NCBI GenBank assembly: GCA_022828595.1
Contig: JAKGHH010000003.1
Coordinates: forward strand, 13,640,934-13,704,933
DNA length: 64,000 bases
Source: Nelumbo lutea
Taxonomy: Eukaryota > Streptophyta > Magnoliopsida > Proteales > Nelumbonaceae
Direction: 5' to 3'
Shown: positions 51,433-62,979 of the stretch, one piece after another
Layout of the letters: every line of letters starts with the position of its first letter
Numbering within the stretch: position 1 is the stretch's first letter
Translations under genes and position numbers: made by a program
Notes under the pieces: generated by a model
What the model saw: only the letters and a program-made list of their open reading frames with translations
The model's database searches: none
Told to the model about the DNA's origin: nothing

Positions 51433-51890
51433 CTGCTGCAGGGGTGCAAGTTGGGCGAGTTGGGTCCGGGTGAAGGTCAGCCCAAGCCAACTGCAAAAGT
51501 GCAAATCTCGGGCTTGGGCCAGGCCCAATCCGAGGTTAAATCCAAACTTAGTAACCTGGGTTCAATCTAAGTTTAACCCAATACAGTTCAGGTTGGGCTC
51601 GATCTTGGGCTAGGCCAGGGCTTGGGTGGGTTGATTGGGTTTAAAAGAATTTATGCATATATTTTTTATTAAAATCCAATTTAAGAATGAATTGATTCAA
51701 ATATGTAGATGTTTCGTTTATAAATATGCATATGCATGCTTTATATATATACACATATATACATAGGGCAGACTCGAACTATCTGAAGCCTCAACCCAAA
51801 CCCAATCTAAATTTAAATCAAGCCTAAATGTTCTGGCCCGGGTTCAACCCGTATAAAAAACTTGGGTTGGACCTTATTAGCCAAGGGCAA
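51433..51890. mobile_element. hAT-like MITE, GCCC-rich type, decayed copy
   Basis: Begins AGGGGTGCAAGTTGGGCGAG and carries GGCTTGGGCC and CAGCCCAAGCC words and a central ATATATA core like 38942-39367. The right end is lost near 51890. Confidence 0.6.
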
Positions 51891-52170
51891 AGAGTAGAAA
51901 AAAGTGAACAACATAACGGCAAAGCACAGTCAGAGTCGTCGTTTCTGAAATAACCTCTCAAGTCTCAATTCTCAACCCATCTTCTATATTTTGTTCTTAT
52001 GTGTTTCTACAGGACTCCATCGCTGCCAGGCCGGCTGTGCCTATTGTGCTGTTGAATTTTCGTTTAGTTTTCTTGTCAAGAAGGCTCTCTGAAGTGGTGA
52101 ATTGGCCATGGAGAGAATAATGCTGATTATTTCATTCTAGTTATCATTGGATTTCTGTTTCCCGCCAACC
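51891..52170. other. Left flank of the Gypsy-like element
   Basis: 52091-52150 is repeated with about 90 percent identity at 56758-56817 on the other side of the element (shared GGTGAATTGGCCATGGAGAG). No coding frame. Confidence 0.6.
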
Positions 52171-52844
52171 TGATGATGCACATTTTGGCAGGTGATTCGG
52201 ATGCCTGGCTGAATAATTCTTACCTAGAATGTGGCTTTGGATGCCTATCTAAATGGTTCCTACCTAGAATGTAGTTCTGACACCTAACTGAGTGATGATG
52301 AGCTGGAGAGATGACTCTATTGCCTAGCTGAATGGGGATGAGCTAGAGAGGTGGCTCTAATGCGACCTATAGGGACACAGTGTCAGAGTGCTCGGGTTGC
52401 TTTATCCGGGGTGGGCATTCCGATGCTCAAGTTAGCGAATCTAAGATTTTAAGATAGCTAAACGTGAGAGAGCTAGAGAGATGTGAGAACAAAATTGTGC
52501 ATCTACCCCTGGAGTTGGAGGTATGGCCTTTATATAAGCATTGTTTGGCATGAGCATCACGCAACACGTCCGGGATCTCCGGGAGGACGTGCCTAACTGC
52601 TCCGAAGTCCTCAGAGGTAGTTGTGCACGTACGCCAATCTTTGTGCCTTACTCGGTTTCTCCCAAAACATTACATGTGAGAGCGGACTTCCGAGAGACCC
52701 GGGAGTGATGAGATGCATGCAGAAATCGATGGCGAGCACGACTCGTAGGTTGCCAGGTTGGCGCTAGAGGCAAGTCGCCAAGTCGGCGGTGGAGGCAAGT
52801 CGCCAGGTCGGCAATAGGGGCAAGTCTCTAGTTCACCAAGTCAG

Positions 52845-54455
52845 TGATGAACTTACAATTTATCTATAATTTTTGAGGACTTTAGCATGGATTTTTATGC
52901 CGGTTTTATTAATTTTTGCCTTAATTTAGCTTAATGCTAAGAATAAGTTCAGGGATAATCAATCCAAGAAAATGAAGGAAAAAGGCAAGAAAAGAAGGTT
53001 CAAAAAGACCAATTTCAGTCCAGCCCGGTCGTGGAAGCAAGAGAGAGCACTTCGGCCCAAAAAGAGCAAGTGAATTCCTTGAGAAAACCCAAGAAAATAA
53101 AGCCTAGCTATGAGGAGAATTCGGCCCAGCAAGGAAGGCCCATTTTTAGCCCAAATAACAGCCTAGAGTGTAGCCCACATGAGCTCAAAAGCAAGCTAAG
53201 TTGTAGCCCAAATAGCAGCCCAAAGGGAGCTAGGGGCGGCAACTCCTAGATGTTTCTTGAAGATAAGGAGGGAGCACTCTAGAAGGTTCATGAGGGGTGT
53301 AATACACCCCATTCTAGAGGCTTCAAGAAGGGGCAAGAGCCCCCTTGAAAAACTATATAAGGAGGCCTCTAGGAGGGGAGAAAGTTGTTCAATTGCTTGA
53401 GAGGAAGGCTCTCCCACTCTTAGAGGTTCGGCCACCTTGAGAGAAGAGAAGAGAAGAAGGCTAGGCGCAAGGAAAAAGAAGAAGAAGGGCTGAAGGAAGT
53501 TCAAGACAAGCAAGCTAGAAGAAGAAGGTGAGTTCGAATTGAGAGTTTGTGATTCAAAGATCTTCTGTAATAAATCATTTGTAGTTTCATTCTCTTTTGA
53601 TTTGAATTCAGTTTCTTAGTTATATGTTCTTTCTTCTTTCTCCTTGTTTCCATTCTTCCTTGATGTATTTTAGCTTGTAAAATTTCAGTTCAGCAATCTA
53701 ATTCTTTTTGATTCATTCAAATGGTCATGCATTGTATTTGAAGTTTCTTGAATAAGGGTGTGATTGTAGATTAATTCGGCCAACTAACCTTCAAAACTCA
53801 GATCTGAATTCTCAGATCTGAGATTGCAAGATCTGAATTGCTTGAAAGAGAATTCAGATCTGCAATTTTCAGATTGGGCGAATTAATCTACAGCTTGGAA
53901 TTCCTAGAGTGCTTGAGAGAGACTCTAGGAATTCAGATCTACTATTCAAGAACTGAATTGAGTGCAAGGTTAGAGATAACTTGCACAATTCAGTTGGTGA
54001 TCAATTCAGATTTGAATTGATGCCTTAGAAGTGTTTGAAGAAATGCATGCATGGGGATTAGATTCTTGCTAGAGATAGAAGAACCGTCACTCATGCATAG
54101 GATGAACATGCACTTGAGAGAGGCTGTTCATGACCTTGGGGTTTCACCAAACCAAGGCTCAATCATGATTCATTCGAATGATCCAAATTGATAGATTGCT
54201 GAATTCTGAGATTGACATTTACTGCTTACTCTTCTAACCTGAATTGAAGGCAATTGGACCAATGATTTAGATAGATTTTAATTTAGGATTTCTTAGCTTT
54301 CATTAGAGTTTTGATTTATTTGTTGATCAGATAAGAAATGTTCAATTTAGTATTGGTAATTGTTTCCTAAATCCTCGTGGGAACGATACTTCACTCACTA
54401 CTTTATTACTTGAACGGCTAGTGCACTTGCTAGTGTCACAATGAGCCACACATCA
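52845..54455 (+). mobile_element. Nested solo LTR with 5-bp target duplication
   Basis: 1,611 bp starting TGATGAACTTAC and ending CACACATCA, flanked by GTCAG on both sides (52840-52844 and 54456-54460). A TATA-like ACTATATAAGGAGG lies near 53349. The right end has CCTCGTGGGAACGATACTTC and GTGCACTTGC, wording seen at the ends of some plant Gypsy LTRs. No internal genes; the open runs at 53031-53249 and 53196-53513 are low-complexity. A cluster of AGATCTGAATT words at about 53800-53950 forms short inverted repeats. A solo LTR, or an LTR-like non-coding element, is the best reading. Confidence 0.85.
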
Positions 54456-54464
54456 GTCAGCAAT

Positions 54465-54720
54465 AAGGGCAGGTTGCTAGTTCACCAGGGTGACGCTAGG
54501 GACAGGTCACCAGGTTGGCGCTAGAGGTAGGTCACCAGGTTAGCACCAGGGGCAAGTTGCCAGGTCAGCACTAGGGGCAGGTCGCCAAGTCAATGCTAAA
54601 GGCAAGTCGCCAAGTCGACACCAGGGGCAGGTCGCCAAGTTGGCGCTAAAGGCAGGTCGCCAAGCCGACACCAGGGGCAGGTCGCTAGGTCGGCGACAGT
54701 GCCAGGTTGCTAGCTAGGAC
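54465..54720. repeat. 25-bp minisatellite in the left LTR
   Basis: About ten diverged units of the form GGCGCTAGAGGCAGGTCGCC followed by AGGTC. The array begins at 52760-52840 and is split by the solo LTR. Confidence 0.85.
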
Positions 54721-54832
54721 TCCATCATTTTGGCTAAGGCAAATTGTCACCTAGGTGGTTCTGGGTGTCACCTAGTTGTTCCGAGATGCCATGTGTCATG
54801 ATGTTAGTGGAGGGCCAAATCTGCCATCATCA

Positions 54833-55723
54833 ATTGCCCCCCACTCCCGAGCTGAGATCAACTCAATGAAGGGAGTAGATTTGTAGTTCGTTGTAGGTCC
54901 TTAGGCCCGTTACCAATATATTTTGAGGTCGGCTTAGGGGTCCTTGATGTTGAAGGCAGTTTGGCTTCCCCTTGTGATATGTGCGTCGATGTTGGAATTT
55001 AAATAGCGGGTCGGTGTCACGGTTGCGCTATATCAGTCTTTTAAGGTGCTGGTCGTCTACTCCTACGATAAGCCACAAGGATCTCAACCTACGGGGGCAG
55101 CTTTACAAACTGCAGGTTGCCAGCTCGCGTGGGAACGTTGAAAGGTTCAACCTGTAAGGGCGATTGTAGTATGTTGGCGCCGACTCCTACGACGGCCACA
55201 AAGGGCTCGACCTATAGGGGCAACCTCGCGAACAAGGCTGACAAGGTTCGTCTAGGATGATTACGTGTGTCACTAGTTCGGAGGCAGGTCTCTACGTCAC
55301 CAGGTCATCATAATTTTGATAGTCTAGTTTTTCTCTTAGCACCTCAGCCTACAAACACCTCGTCACCTCGGTAGGACTGACTTGCGAAAGCAGCTCCACA
55401 ACCTGCTGGCCATCAACTCCCACGTAAAGCATGGAGGGCTCGATTTGCGGCATGACCTCACAGTTTGTTGTCTATCAACTCCCACGGGAACCATAGAGGG
55501 CTCAACTTGTGGGGTGGCATCACATTCTATTGGTCGTCAACTCTTGTAGAGAGCACGTAGAGCTCGACATATGGGGGTGGACTCATAGTTAGGGAGATTC
55601 TGTCAGGGCAAGATTGCAAGAACTCGAGCGCTGTTGTTGTTGCTTGAAGATGTTATTACTTGAGGCTCAGAGAATCGGGTGAGAAAATAGCCTTTTGTAG
55701 CATTTCCCACAAACGACACCAAT
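54833..55723 (-). other. Internal region of the Gypsy-like element
   Basis: 891 bp. The purine tract lies at 54833-54851 and the primer-site region at 55701-55723 (both minus strand). Between them are repeated phrases such as AGGGCTCGACCTATAGGGG and CAACTCCCACG, about 60-80 bp apart. No open frame of useful length. Confidence 0.7.
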
Positions 55724-56750
55724 TGATGATGCGCATTTTGGTAGGTGACTCGGATGCCTGGCTGAATAATTCCTACCCAGAATGTGGCTTGGATGCCTAG
55801 CTGAATGGTTCCTACTTGGAATGTGGCTCTGATGCCTAACTAAATGGTGATGAGCTAGAGAGATGGCTTTGTTGCCTAGCTGAATGGTGATGAGCTAGAG
55901 AAGTGGTTCTGATGCGACTTGCAAGGATACAGTGTCAGAGTGCCCAGGTTGCTCTACCCAGGGTGGTCACTCCGATGCTTAAGTTAGCAAATATGAGATT
56001 TTAAGATAGCTAAATGTGAGAGAGCTAGAGAGCTACGAGAACTAAATTGCGCATCTACCCCTAGAGTTTGAGGTAAGGCCTTTATATAGGCATTATTTGG
56101 CGTGAGCATCACGCAATACGTTCGGGATCTCCGGGAGGACGTGCCTAACTGCTTCGAAGTCCTCAAAGGTAGTCGTGCATGTAGGCCAATCTTTGTGCCT
56201 TACTCGGTTTCTCCCAAAACATTCGGTGTGAGAGCTAAATTCCGAGAGACCCGGGAGTGATGGGATGTATGCAGAAATCATTGGCAAACACGTCTCGTAG
56301 GTCGCCAGGTCGGCGCTAGAGGCAAGTCACCAAATCAGCAGTGGAGGCAAGTCGCCAGGTCAGCAACAGGGGCAGGTATCTAGGTCACCAGGTCGACACC
56401 AGAGGCATGTCGCTAGGTCGGCACTAGATGTAGGTCGCCAGGTCGGCACTAGAGGTAGGTCACCAGGTCGGCACCAAGGGCAGGTCGCTAGGTCGACACT
56501 AGGGGCAGGTCACCAGGTCGGCACCCGGGGCAAGTCGCCAGGTCGGTGCTAGAGGCAGGTGGCCAGGTCGGTGCTAGAGGCAGGTCGCCAGGTTGGCGCT
56601 AGAGGCAGATCGTCAGATCGACGACAGTGCCAAGTCACTAGTTGGGACTCCATCATTTTGATTAAGACAAAATGTCGCATAGATAGTTTTGGGTGTCACC
56701 CAGTTATTATGAGATGCCCTATGTCATGATATTAGTGGAGGGCCAAATCT
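55724..56750 (-). repeat. 5' LTR of the Gypsy-like element
   Basis: 1,027 bp, the uninterrupted copy. TGATGATGCGCATTTTGG at its left edge. Minisatellite at 56290-56640. Confidence 0.82.
56290..56640. repeat. 25-bp minisatellite in the right LTR
   Basis: About fourteen units, for example CTAGAGGCAGGTGGCCAGGT, at a 25-bp step with variation. Unit number differs from the left LTR. Confidence 0.85.
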
Positions 56751-58624
56751 TTCCTCCGAAATGGTGAATTGGCCATGGAGAGGTTAATGTTGATTATTTC
56801 ATTCCAGTTATCATTGAATTAACAAGGTTGCTATCACCCTTACATGGAAAGTACAAATAATGGGGAATAATGAGGCAACCATCCATTGAGGATAAGGCAA
56901 GGGCGACCTGAGTATCTATCCTACTTGATATGTTAGTTGATTCGCTTCAGTAGAGATTGGATTAATCTTGTTAGGCCGCTGTCACCAAATTTTGGAAGGG
57001 AGAGGAGGAGTATCTAGATACTTTAAACGCGGTTGATAATTATCCGTGGATTTATATTGGACTTGGAAAATTCATGGGTAAAATTATTGGAAAAAACTCA
57101 AAAAATGTTCTGAACGTTTGGTAAAAGTTGCTTTCAAGAAATTTAATAATTCTTTCACTTGGATAAATTTGCTTTTAAAAACAAAATAAATAACATTTTT
57201 TTATTTTAAGTGCCAAAAGCATAACTGCATAAGGCCTAGTGCTATGCCATGAAAAAAAGGATTTCCGTGGCGGCTTCTAGTTACATGAGCTGAGAAACCA
57301 GGATTAATGTGAAATATATTTGATAGAAATTGGAAAAATCAACTTTTTAAAGAAGTCATGTCGGCAGTCGAGTAACTTTTCTGAAGCCGTTCAATCAATG
57401 CAGTAGCCCTTCCACCCTTACAGCTTATAAGCAATGTTTGATGAATAACATAGAAATCCCAAATTAAGTGTATTTAGCCAAAAAATGGCTTTTCATGAAG
57501 CTTTTTGTAGTGCCCGTTTGGGAGGGCAGTAGCTCAGCAGCTTCTAACATTCCAAGGTAAACCCTACATGTACAGGCTTTACTCTATGTTCAATGAAAAA
57601 TCCAGAGATCCCAAAGCAACTAAACCAACTTAGCTGAATGTTCACTCAACCAGCTTCAGCCATCCCAAAGGGCCCATAAAATTGGGGTTTTGGGCTTTAA
57701 AATTATAAATTTTAGAACCTATCCAAATGAAATCTATAGTGATGGAAAGACTTTATTGATGCTGTTTGGAGGAAAAAAATAGATATATTGATCAACACCC
57801 CCTTAAATGTTTAACATATAACACACTTGATTTAGATTGAATTTGAACAAAATTCAGGATTTGAGATTTTAAAGTCCAAAAGAATAATGACTCGAATTTA
57901 AGCCCTTTGCTGTGAAGCTTAAAAGTAATTTGGCTTTAGGTTGTTATATTTGTCCCTTGAAAGCAATTCTTACCAAACACTCAAAATGCATTTTTTTTTA
58001 TCAGAGTCAAAAGAAAAGCTTATAGTGAGAGGTGAAGTGAGATGATAGGAGTACAAGTAGAGTGCCCAATTTGATGAGTTTACAAAAGGCCCAGGCCTTC
58101 GGTCCGCTTGGACCGCTCCCCAACGCTCAACCCGTGCCGTCGGTCAAGTTCCAAATCAAACCTTTTTTTGTTGAACAAACTAAAAACTAATAGCTGTGGC
58201 TTTCCATCTAAAAATAGCACATTAGAAATCAAACTGATCGTGCTCTAAAACTACTTGATAGAGAATTCATACACACAAACACACAATCAAACGGCTTAAC
58301 CCGACTTTACCCTATGCCAGGTTGAGTTGGACTAGGGTCGAGAACCTCTTACTAGAGTTAAAGTCATATTGGGCCCAATCCTGCAGTCCACACACACCCC
58401 ACTTCCTATCTCGGGCATTTGGATATGTGTTAGATGCAGTATTATGGAATTCTAGTCAGCTTCTGTTCCGGATAAGGATCAACTCATCTTTAGCTGTAAG
58501 TGTATTTGAGCGGTGGAAATCTCATCTATAGATGTCAATTGTTTATCTGGAAACCTGGTAGAGGCCTTTCTAAATACTATAAAGCATGCAATTCACTGTC
58601 AGTCTATCAAGTATACGTGCTTGG
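56751..58624. other. Intergenic region
   Basis: Opens with the second copy of the 60-bp flank repeat (56758-56817). The rest shows no gene or repeat that I can name. Confidence 0.4.
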
Positions 58625-59062
58625 TAGGGATGCAAATGGATTGAATCAGATTTAAAGTAGGTATATCTAAATCTGATTCAAACTATTAACAGCAAATCCG
58701 ATTGCATCTCATAAATATGGATTTGAATACAAATTCAATGAGGAAGTTATATGTTTGAATCTGATTTGTTCCAATTTAATTTAAAAATTAATAAAAGATT
58801 AAAAGAAAAATAGAAATTATAACAATTTAAATAAATAAAAGCAAAAAAATACAAGTATCTTTTCAATTATTTTCATCATATATATATATTTTTTATAAAA
58901 AATAAATAATATAACAAATTTACAAAAATATAATATGGAGTGATCCAAATTTGATCCAGTTTCTGATCGGATCCTATTATTCAAGCCATTTCAATATGAA
59001 GATCTAGACTAGGGATATCCAAATTCGACAAAAAATGATCGGATCAACCATTTGCACCCCTA
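58625..59062. mobile_element. hAT-like MITE with TAGGGRTGCAAATGG ends
   Basis: 438 bp. Left TAGGGATGCAAATGGATTGA; right end complement TAGGGGTGCAAATGGTTGAT. Flanks GTGCTTGG and CCACTTGG, a decayed 8-bp duplication. The interior carries ATCTGATTC and GATCCAATTT words in both orientations. No transposase. Confidence 0.85.
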
Positions 59063-59639
59063 CCACTTGGCTAGATTCTTCATTTTGTAATATTTTATTT
59101 TTTTGGTGTATCATTTTTTTGTTCATTTATAAAAATAAAAATAAAATTTAAATATAGTGGATTGAATGTGGTGAAAAATAGTAGTTCAATTTATAATTTA
59201 AACCTCACAATTAAATAGGGACTAAATTAAAAAATGAGTATTTTAGTCAAAATAAAATTCCACAGTATTATTCATATTTTTAATAGTAGTATAAATATAG
59301 AATTATAGATGTTTCAATTTTTATTATAGTTTTTTTTTTTGTATTTTTGTGTGTAAAACTAATCCTGATATTTGACATTTACTTTTTGTTTAATATGATA
59401 AATATATTATGTTATACATGTGTCTGAATGCTTTTTTTTTTTTTGCAAAATGTATGTATTTTTTTATTTTTTATTTTTATATTTTATTACTTTTTATTAT
59501 TTATTTATGACGTTGAAGTTTAATACATTTAACCCAAAAGTTAAACTATTTACTATTAATTTTATATTTCATTTTTGGCTAGTTCTAAATTATGTATTTC
59601 ACTATAGGTAGATGAAAAAAAAAAGTGGCAAGCTAGTGA
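59063..59639. other. AT-rich intergenic region
   Basis: Mostly A/T with T runs. The 63-codon open run at 59420-59611 is a low-complexity artefact. Confidence 0.5.
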
Positions 59640-59882
59640 ATGTGCTGAGAATATATTATTGAAAAAATGGGGTCACTATAGCTTTGGAGGAGAAGCTCTG
59701 AGGCGCGTATGAAAACACTGTCTTTAGAACGTTATTTGCCCCCACTCAGTTTCACTGAGTTTGCTGTTAGGTTACAAGCAAATATGTTCCTAGGATACAA
59801 CAGAGCATTGGACAAGAATCTACAACCAGCAAAGTTGAAGAATCTCCGGAGAAACCTTATGTGAGACTGTAGCAGACCAGAT

Positions 59883-59913
<31 letters not shown>

Positions 59914-60486
59914 AAATGGATTTTGAAAATGTGTGTTTTTGGAGTCTGATTCAAGCTCCTTAAATAGTTTATGAAGAGGTATGAAGAAAATGTAGGTTCT
60001 GGTTTAGAGAAGGAACCTTGAACAGTCACAACTTTAAATATTGTGACTGTTTAAAAAGTAGTTAACAATTAATGACTGTTAACTTTGAATTGTGCCTCTT
60101 GATCACACCCGATCGAATTGTGACCGTTGATCTTATCAATGGTGATCAACAGTCAGTATCGCACCAAAACCAAAGCCGCCCTTTGCGAGCCACGCAGGTG
60201 CGAGCAAAGTGTGCCTCTAAAGCGCCTCATTGTGCCATGCACACGCGTGCGCGCGTTGCACGGTATAAAACCACCATACTCTCCTTTACTATTTCTAAGG
60301 AGTGTAAATTTGCTCCTATTAAAATACTGGAAACAAAACTTATAATTTTCCAATGTGGGACAAGTTCAAAACTGGGTTTTGTAAGAGAAAAACTAATTTT
60401 TCAATCAAGTGTGTAAGTGCAATTTCTCATGTAATTGACCAATCAAACCCATTGGATTTAATCTCTTATAAAATTAAAATCCAACA
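59640..60486 (-). repeat. 3' LTR of copia D (outer boundary uncertain)
   Basis: Starts TGTTGGATTTTAATTT on the minus strand, right after the purine tract AATGTGGGGGAT. A TATA-like ACTATTTAAGGAGC lies at about 59957-59970. The outer end is somewhere between 59640 and 59760; no partner LTR is available to fix it. Contains the CA/CT microsatellite at 59883-59913. Confidence 0.65.
59883..59913. repeat. (GT)n(GA)n microsatellite
   Basis: GTGTGTGTGTGTGTGTGTG followed by AGAGAGAGAGAG, perfect. Confidence 0.95.
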
Positions 60487-61039
60487 ATCCCCCACATTGA
60501 TTGATCAATTACATAGTTCTCTCTCAATCCAAACTAATATGACACAGTTATGCAATAAAAAGGTGTTTATCAACTTAAACATTTTGTTAGTATAGATATC
60601 TCAGAGCCTTGTCAAAGTTATTGGTAGTAAGACCTTAAACCAATTACTCTCAAGAGAGACTGGAGACACCCATACACACAAAAATGTCTAGTCTATGCAA
60701 GAGTTTCAAGTTTTGCTCAGCATTATTATGGTCATGTGCTTATTTCCTGGTTTCATGAACAATCCCGAGAGCAAACCCAAACTCTCAATAGAAGCGGCTC
60801 CACTTTTATGTTCACATAGGTGAACTTCCACTATGTGTTCTATTATTTGACACATTTCAGAACTTCATTAAGTGTTTAACTCAACATCTCGTCATAACGG
60901 ACAACACTGCTTATATTATGATGGAAAATTTCTCAATGTTAGTGCTAACAGTCACATTATTGTAACTTGTTGTTACCCATTAAACCCAATACTGATGGTT
61001 TTTCAGTTCAGGTTGGGTTATCATTACAGGTAACTAAGT

Positions 61040-61526
61040 AAATGATTTTAATATCATCTCTTTGATTGTCATTCTTACCAATTCTCTGGCCAAGCCCTTG
61101 GTAAGAGGATCAACCAACTTTTTACTTGACCCCATATAGGATGACTCCATCTTGAATCAGTTGCCTAACAAATTCATGTATCAAACTTATATATTTAGAC
61201 TTACCACTGTAAGTACCACTGTAGGCTCTTGACAGAGTTGCCTCACTATCATAGTAAATGGAAATTGGAGAAATAAGACTAGGCCATAATAAATTCCTAA
61301 TCCATTTAGCCTCTTTTCCAGCAGCTGCTAAAGTTATGAATTCGAATTCCATGGTCGAGTGAGATATACAAGTTTGTCTCTTGGATGCCCATGAGATCGC
61401 ACACCCACCAAGGATGAAAATCCATCCAGAAGTGGACTTGTTATCTCCATTATTGGTAATCCAACTTGCATAAGTGTACCCTTCTAGTATAGTTGGATAA
61501 TCACAGTAAAACAAGCCAAGTTCCAA
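61040..61526 (-). pseudogene. Copia D RNase H
   Basis: The minus-strand frame 61526-61122 has YTYASWITNNGDNKSTSGWI, ISWASKRQTCISHSTMEFEF and IYYDSEATLSRA. A frameshift near 61125 is followed by KKLVDPLTKGLARELVRM in another frame, the usual copia RNase H end. Confidence 0.8.
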
Positions 61527-61565
61527 AGTTCTCTTGAGATACCCAAGAACTCTCCCAATTGCCTT

Positions 61566-62288
61566 TTAGTGCTCTGCACTAAGATTACTTGTAAACCGAC
61601 TGAGTTTACTTACTGGAAATGCAATATCAGGTTTGCTACAAAGCATAGCATACATCAAACTTTCTACTACACTAGCATACTCAAATTGTGCAATTGTTCT
61701 ATCAGTACTTTCTACTAGCTTTATACTAGAATCATATAGCGTGCTATATTTTTGAAACCCTAAATGCTTAAATTTCTCAAGTACTTTCTCAATATAATGT
61801 GATTGTCTTAATGCAAAACCCCTACTATGCTTTTTAACTTTTATTCCCAATATGGTATCTACTTCTCCTAAATCTTTCATCTTGAAGATAGATGATAAGT
61901 AGTTTTTAGTTTCATTTATGTCAACCATATTTGTACCCACAATAAGCATATCATCAACATAAATACATACAATTACTCCATAATTTTCAGTGAATTTAGA
62001 GTATATGCATCTATCAACACTATTCTGTTTAAAACCAAAAGCTATAATGTAAGAATCAAATTTCTCATGCCACTGTTTAGGTGCTTGTTTTGATTCATAT
62101 AGTGATTTAACCAGTTTACAGACTTTCTTTTCATTTCTAGGAAGAATAAATCCTTCTGGTTGTTTCATATAAACCTCTTCATTTAAATCACCATTTAAGA
62201 AAGCGGTTTTAACATCCATTTGATGAACATATAAGTGATAAATGGATGCTAATGCTATGAGTGTTCTAATAGAAGTTGTTCTAGCCAC
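61566..62288 (-). pseudogene. Copia D reverse transcriptase
   Basis: The longest open segment of the element, 240 codons. It has HQMDVKTAFLNGDLNEEVYM, the intact catalytic box CIYVDDMLIVGT, and FKMDLGE-type wording (MKDLGEVDTILGIKV). Stops on both sides cut it from integrase and RNase H. Confidence 0.85.
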
Positions 62289-62301
62289 TAGTGCATAGGT
62301 G

Positions 62302-62976
62302 TTACAGTTGTGTCATTTTTCTTTCAGTCTCACTATTATCAATAGGTATTGAGATTTGAGTTTCTCCTTCAGGTTCTCTGTCATTTTCTGTAGATTCAAA
62401 ACGCAGCTTATTTTCAAAGAATTCAACATCTCTAGTTTTAATTATTATGTTGGACTCTAAGTCTACAAGCCTATAAGCTTTGCTATGTTCTGCATAACCA
62501 ACAAATATACTTCTTTTAGCTCTGAGTCCTAACTTGGTTCTTTTAGGATCTAGAACTCTATAATATGCTAACCACCCCCACACTTTTAGATATGCTAAAT
62601 TAGGCTTTTTTCCTTTTCATAATTCATATGGGCATTTATTATTAACTCTATAAATAATTCTGTTATGTAAATGACAGGCTGTTAGAAGTGTTTCCCCCCA
62701 CAGATTTAATGGTGTATTAGCTTTTAATAACATACAGTTTATCATTTCTATAAGTGTTCTATTTTTCCTTTCAGCCAGGCCATTCTGTTGAAGGGTATAG
62801 GGAGCAGAACACTGATGTAATATTCCAAATTCTTCACAGAAAGAATTAAACTCATTTTTAAAGTATTCAACACCCCTATTACTTCTAAGGATTTTAATTT
62901 TCTTTTCTAATTGATTTTTAACTTTCCAGAGGTGAAGTTCAACTCTACGCTGCCTTTTCCAGCAACTTTGGCACAT
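62302..62976 (-). pseudogene. Copia D integrase remnant
   Basis: Open segments 62976-62617 and 62583-62302 hold KILRSNRGVEYFKNEFNSFC, APYTLQQNGLAERKNRTLIE and the post-integrase segment (LGLRAKRSIFVGYAEHSKAY). The zinc-binding N-terminus and the first catalytic Asp region are missing. Protease sequence joins almost directly to the segment before KILRSNRG, near 62940-62980. Confidence 0.8.
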
Positions 62977-62979
62977 GTT

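Larger units (their letters stand above)
52171..54832 (-). repeat. 3' LTR of the Gypsy-like element (interrupted)
   Basis: About 1,046 bp once the nested insertion and one duplicated target copy are left out. Shares with 55724-56750 the sequence GGATCTCCGGGAGGACGTGC, AAGTTAGC, CTTTATATA.GCATT and the 25-bp minisatellite. Confidence 0.82.
52171..56750 (-). mobile_element. Non-coding LTR element (Gypsy-like, LARD/TRIM-like)
   Basis: Two collinear LTR copies (52171-54832, and 55724-56750) flank about 890 bp without any coding frame. The LTR ends are TGATGATG and CATCATCA, an inverted pair. On the minus strand, ATTGGTGTCGTTTGTGGGAA follows the right-hand LTR, a wording common just inside Gypsy-type LTRs. 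A purine tract (CTCGGGAGTGGGGGGCAAT) precedes the left-hand LTR. These fix a minus-strand orientation. With no gag or pol it must have moved in trans. The left LTR is split by a nested solo LTR at 52845-54455. The outer right end (56750) lacks the expected CATCATCA and looks eroded. Confidence 0.82.

Noticed and set aside
51960..52110. Possible exon after TTTCTACAG in the left flank of the Gypsy-like element
   Set aside because: The acceptor-like site is good, but no open frame or protein similarity follows it.
53031..53513. Open runs in the solo LTR (72 and 105 codons on opposite strands)
   Set aside because: Composed of purine-rich LTR sequence (Lys/Glu/Ser on one strand, Leu/Phe/Ser on the other), not gene-like.
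54460..56640. CRISPR-like arrays (short repeats with a regular step)
   Set aside because: Units are contiguous 25-bp minisatellite copies without unique spacers, inside plant LTRs.
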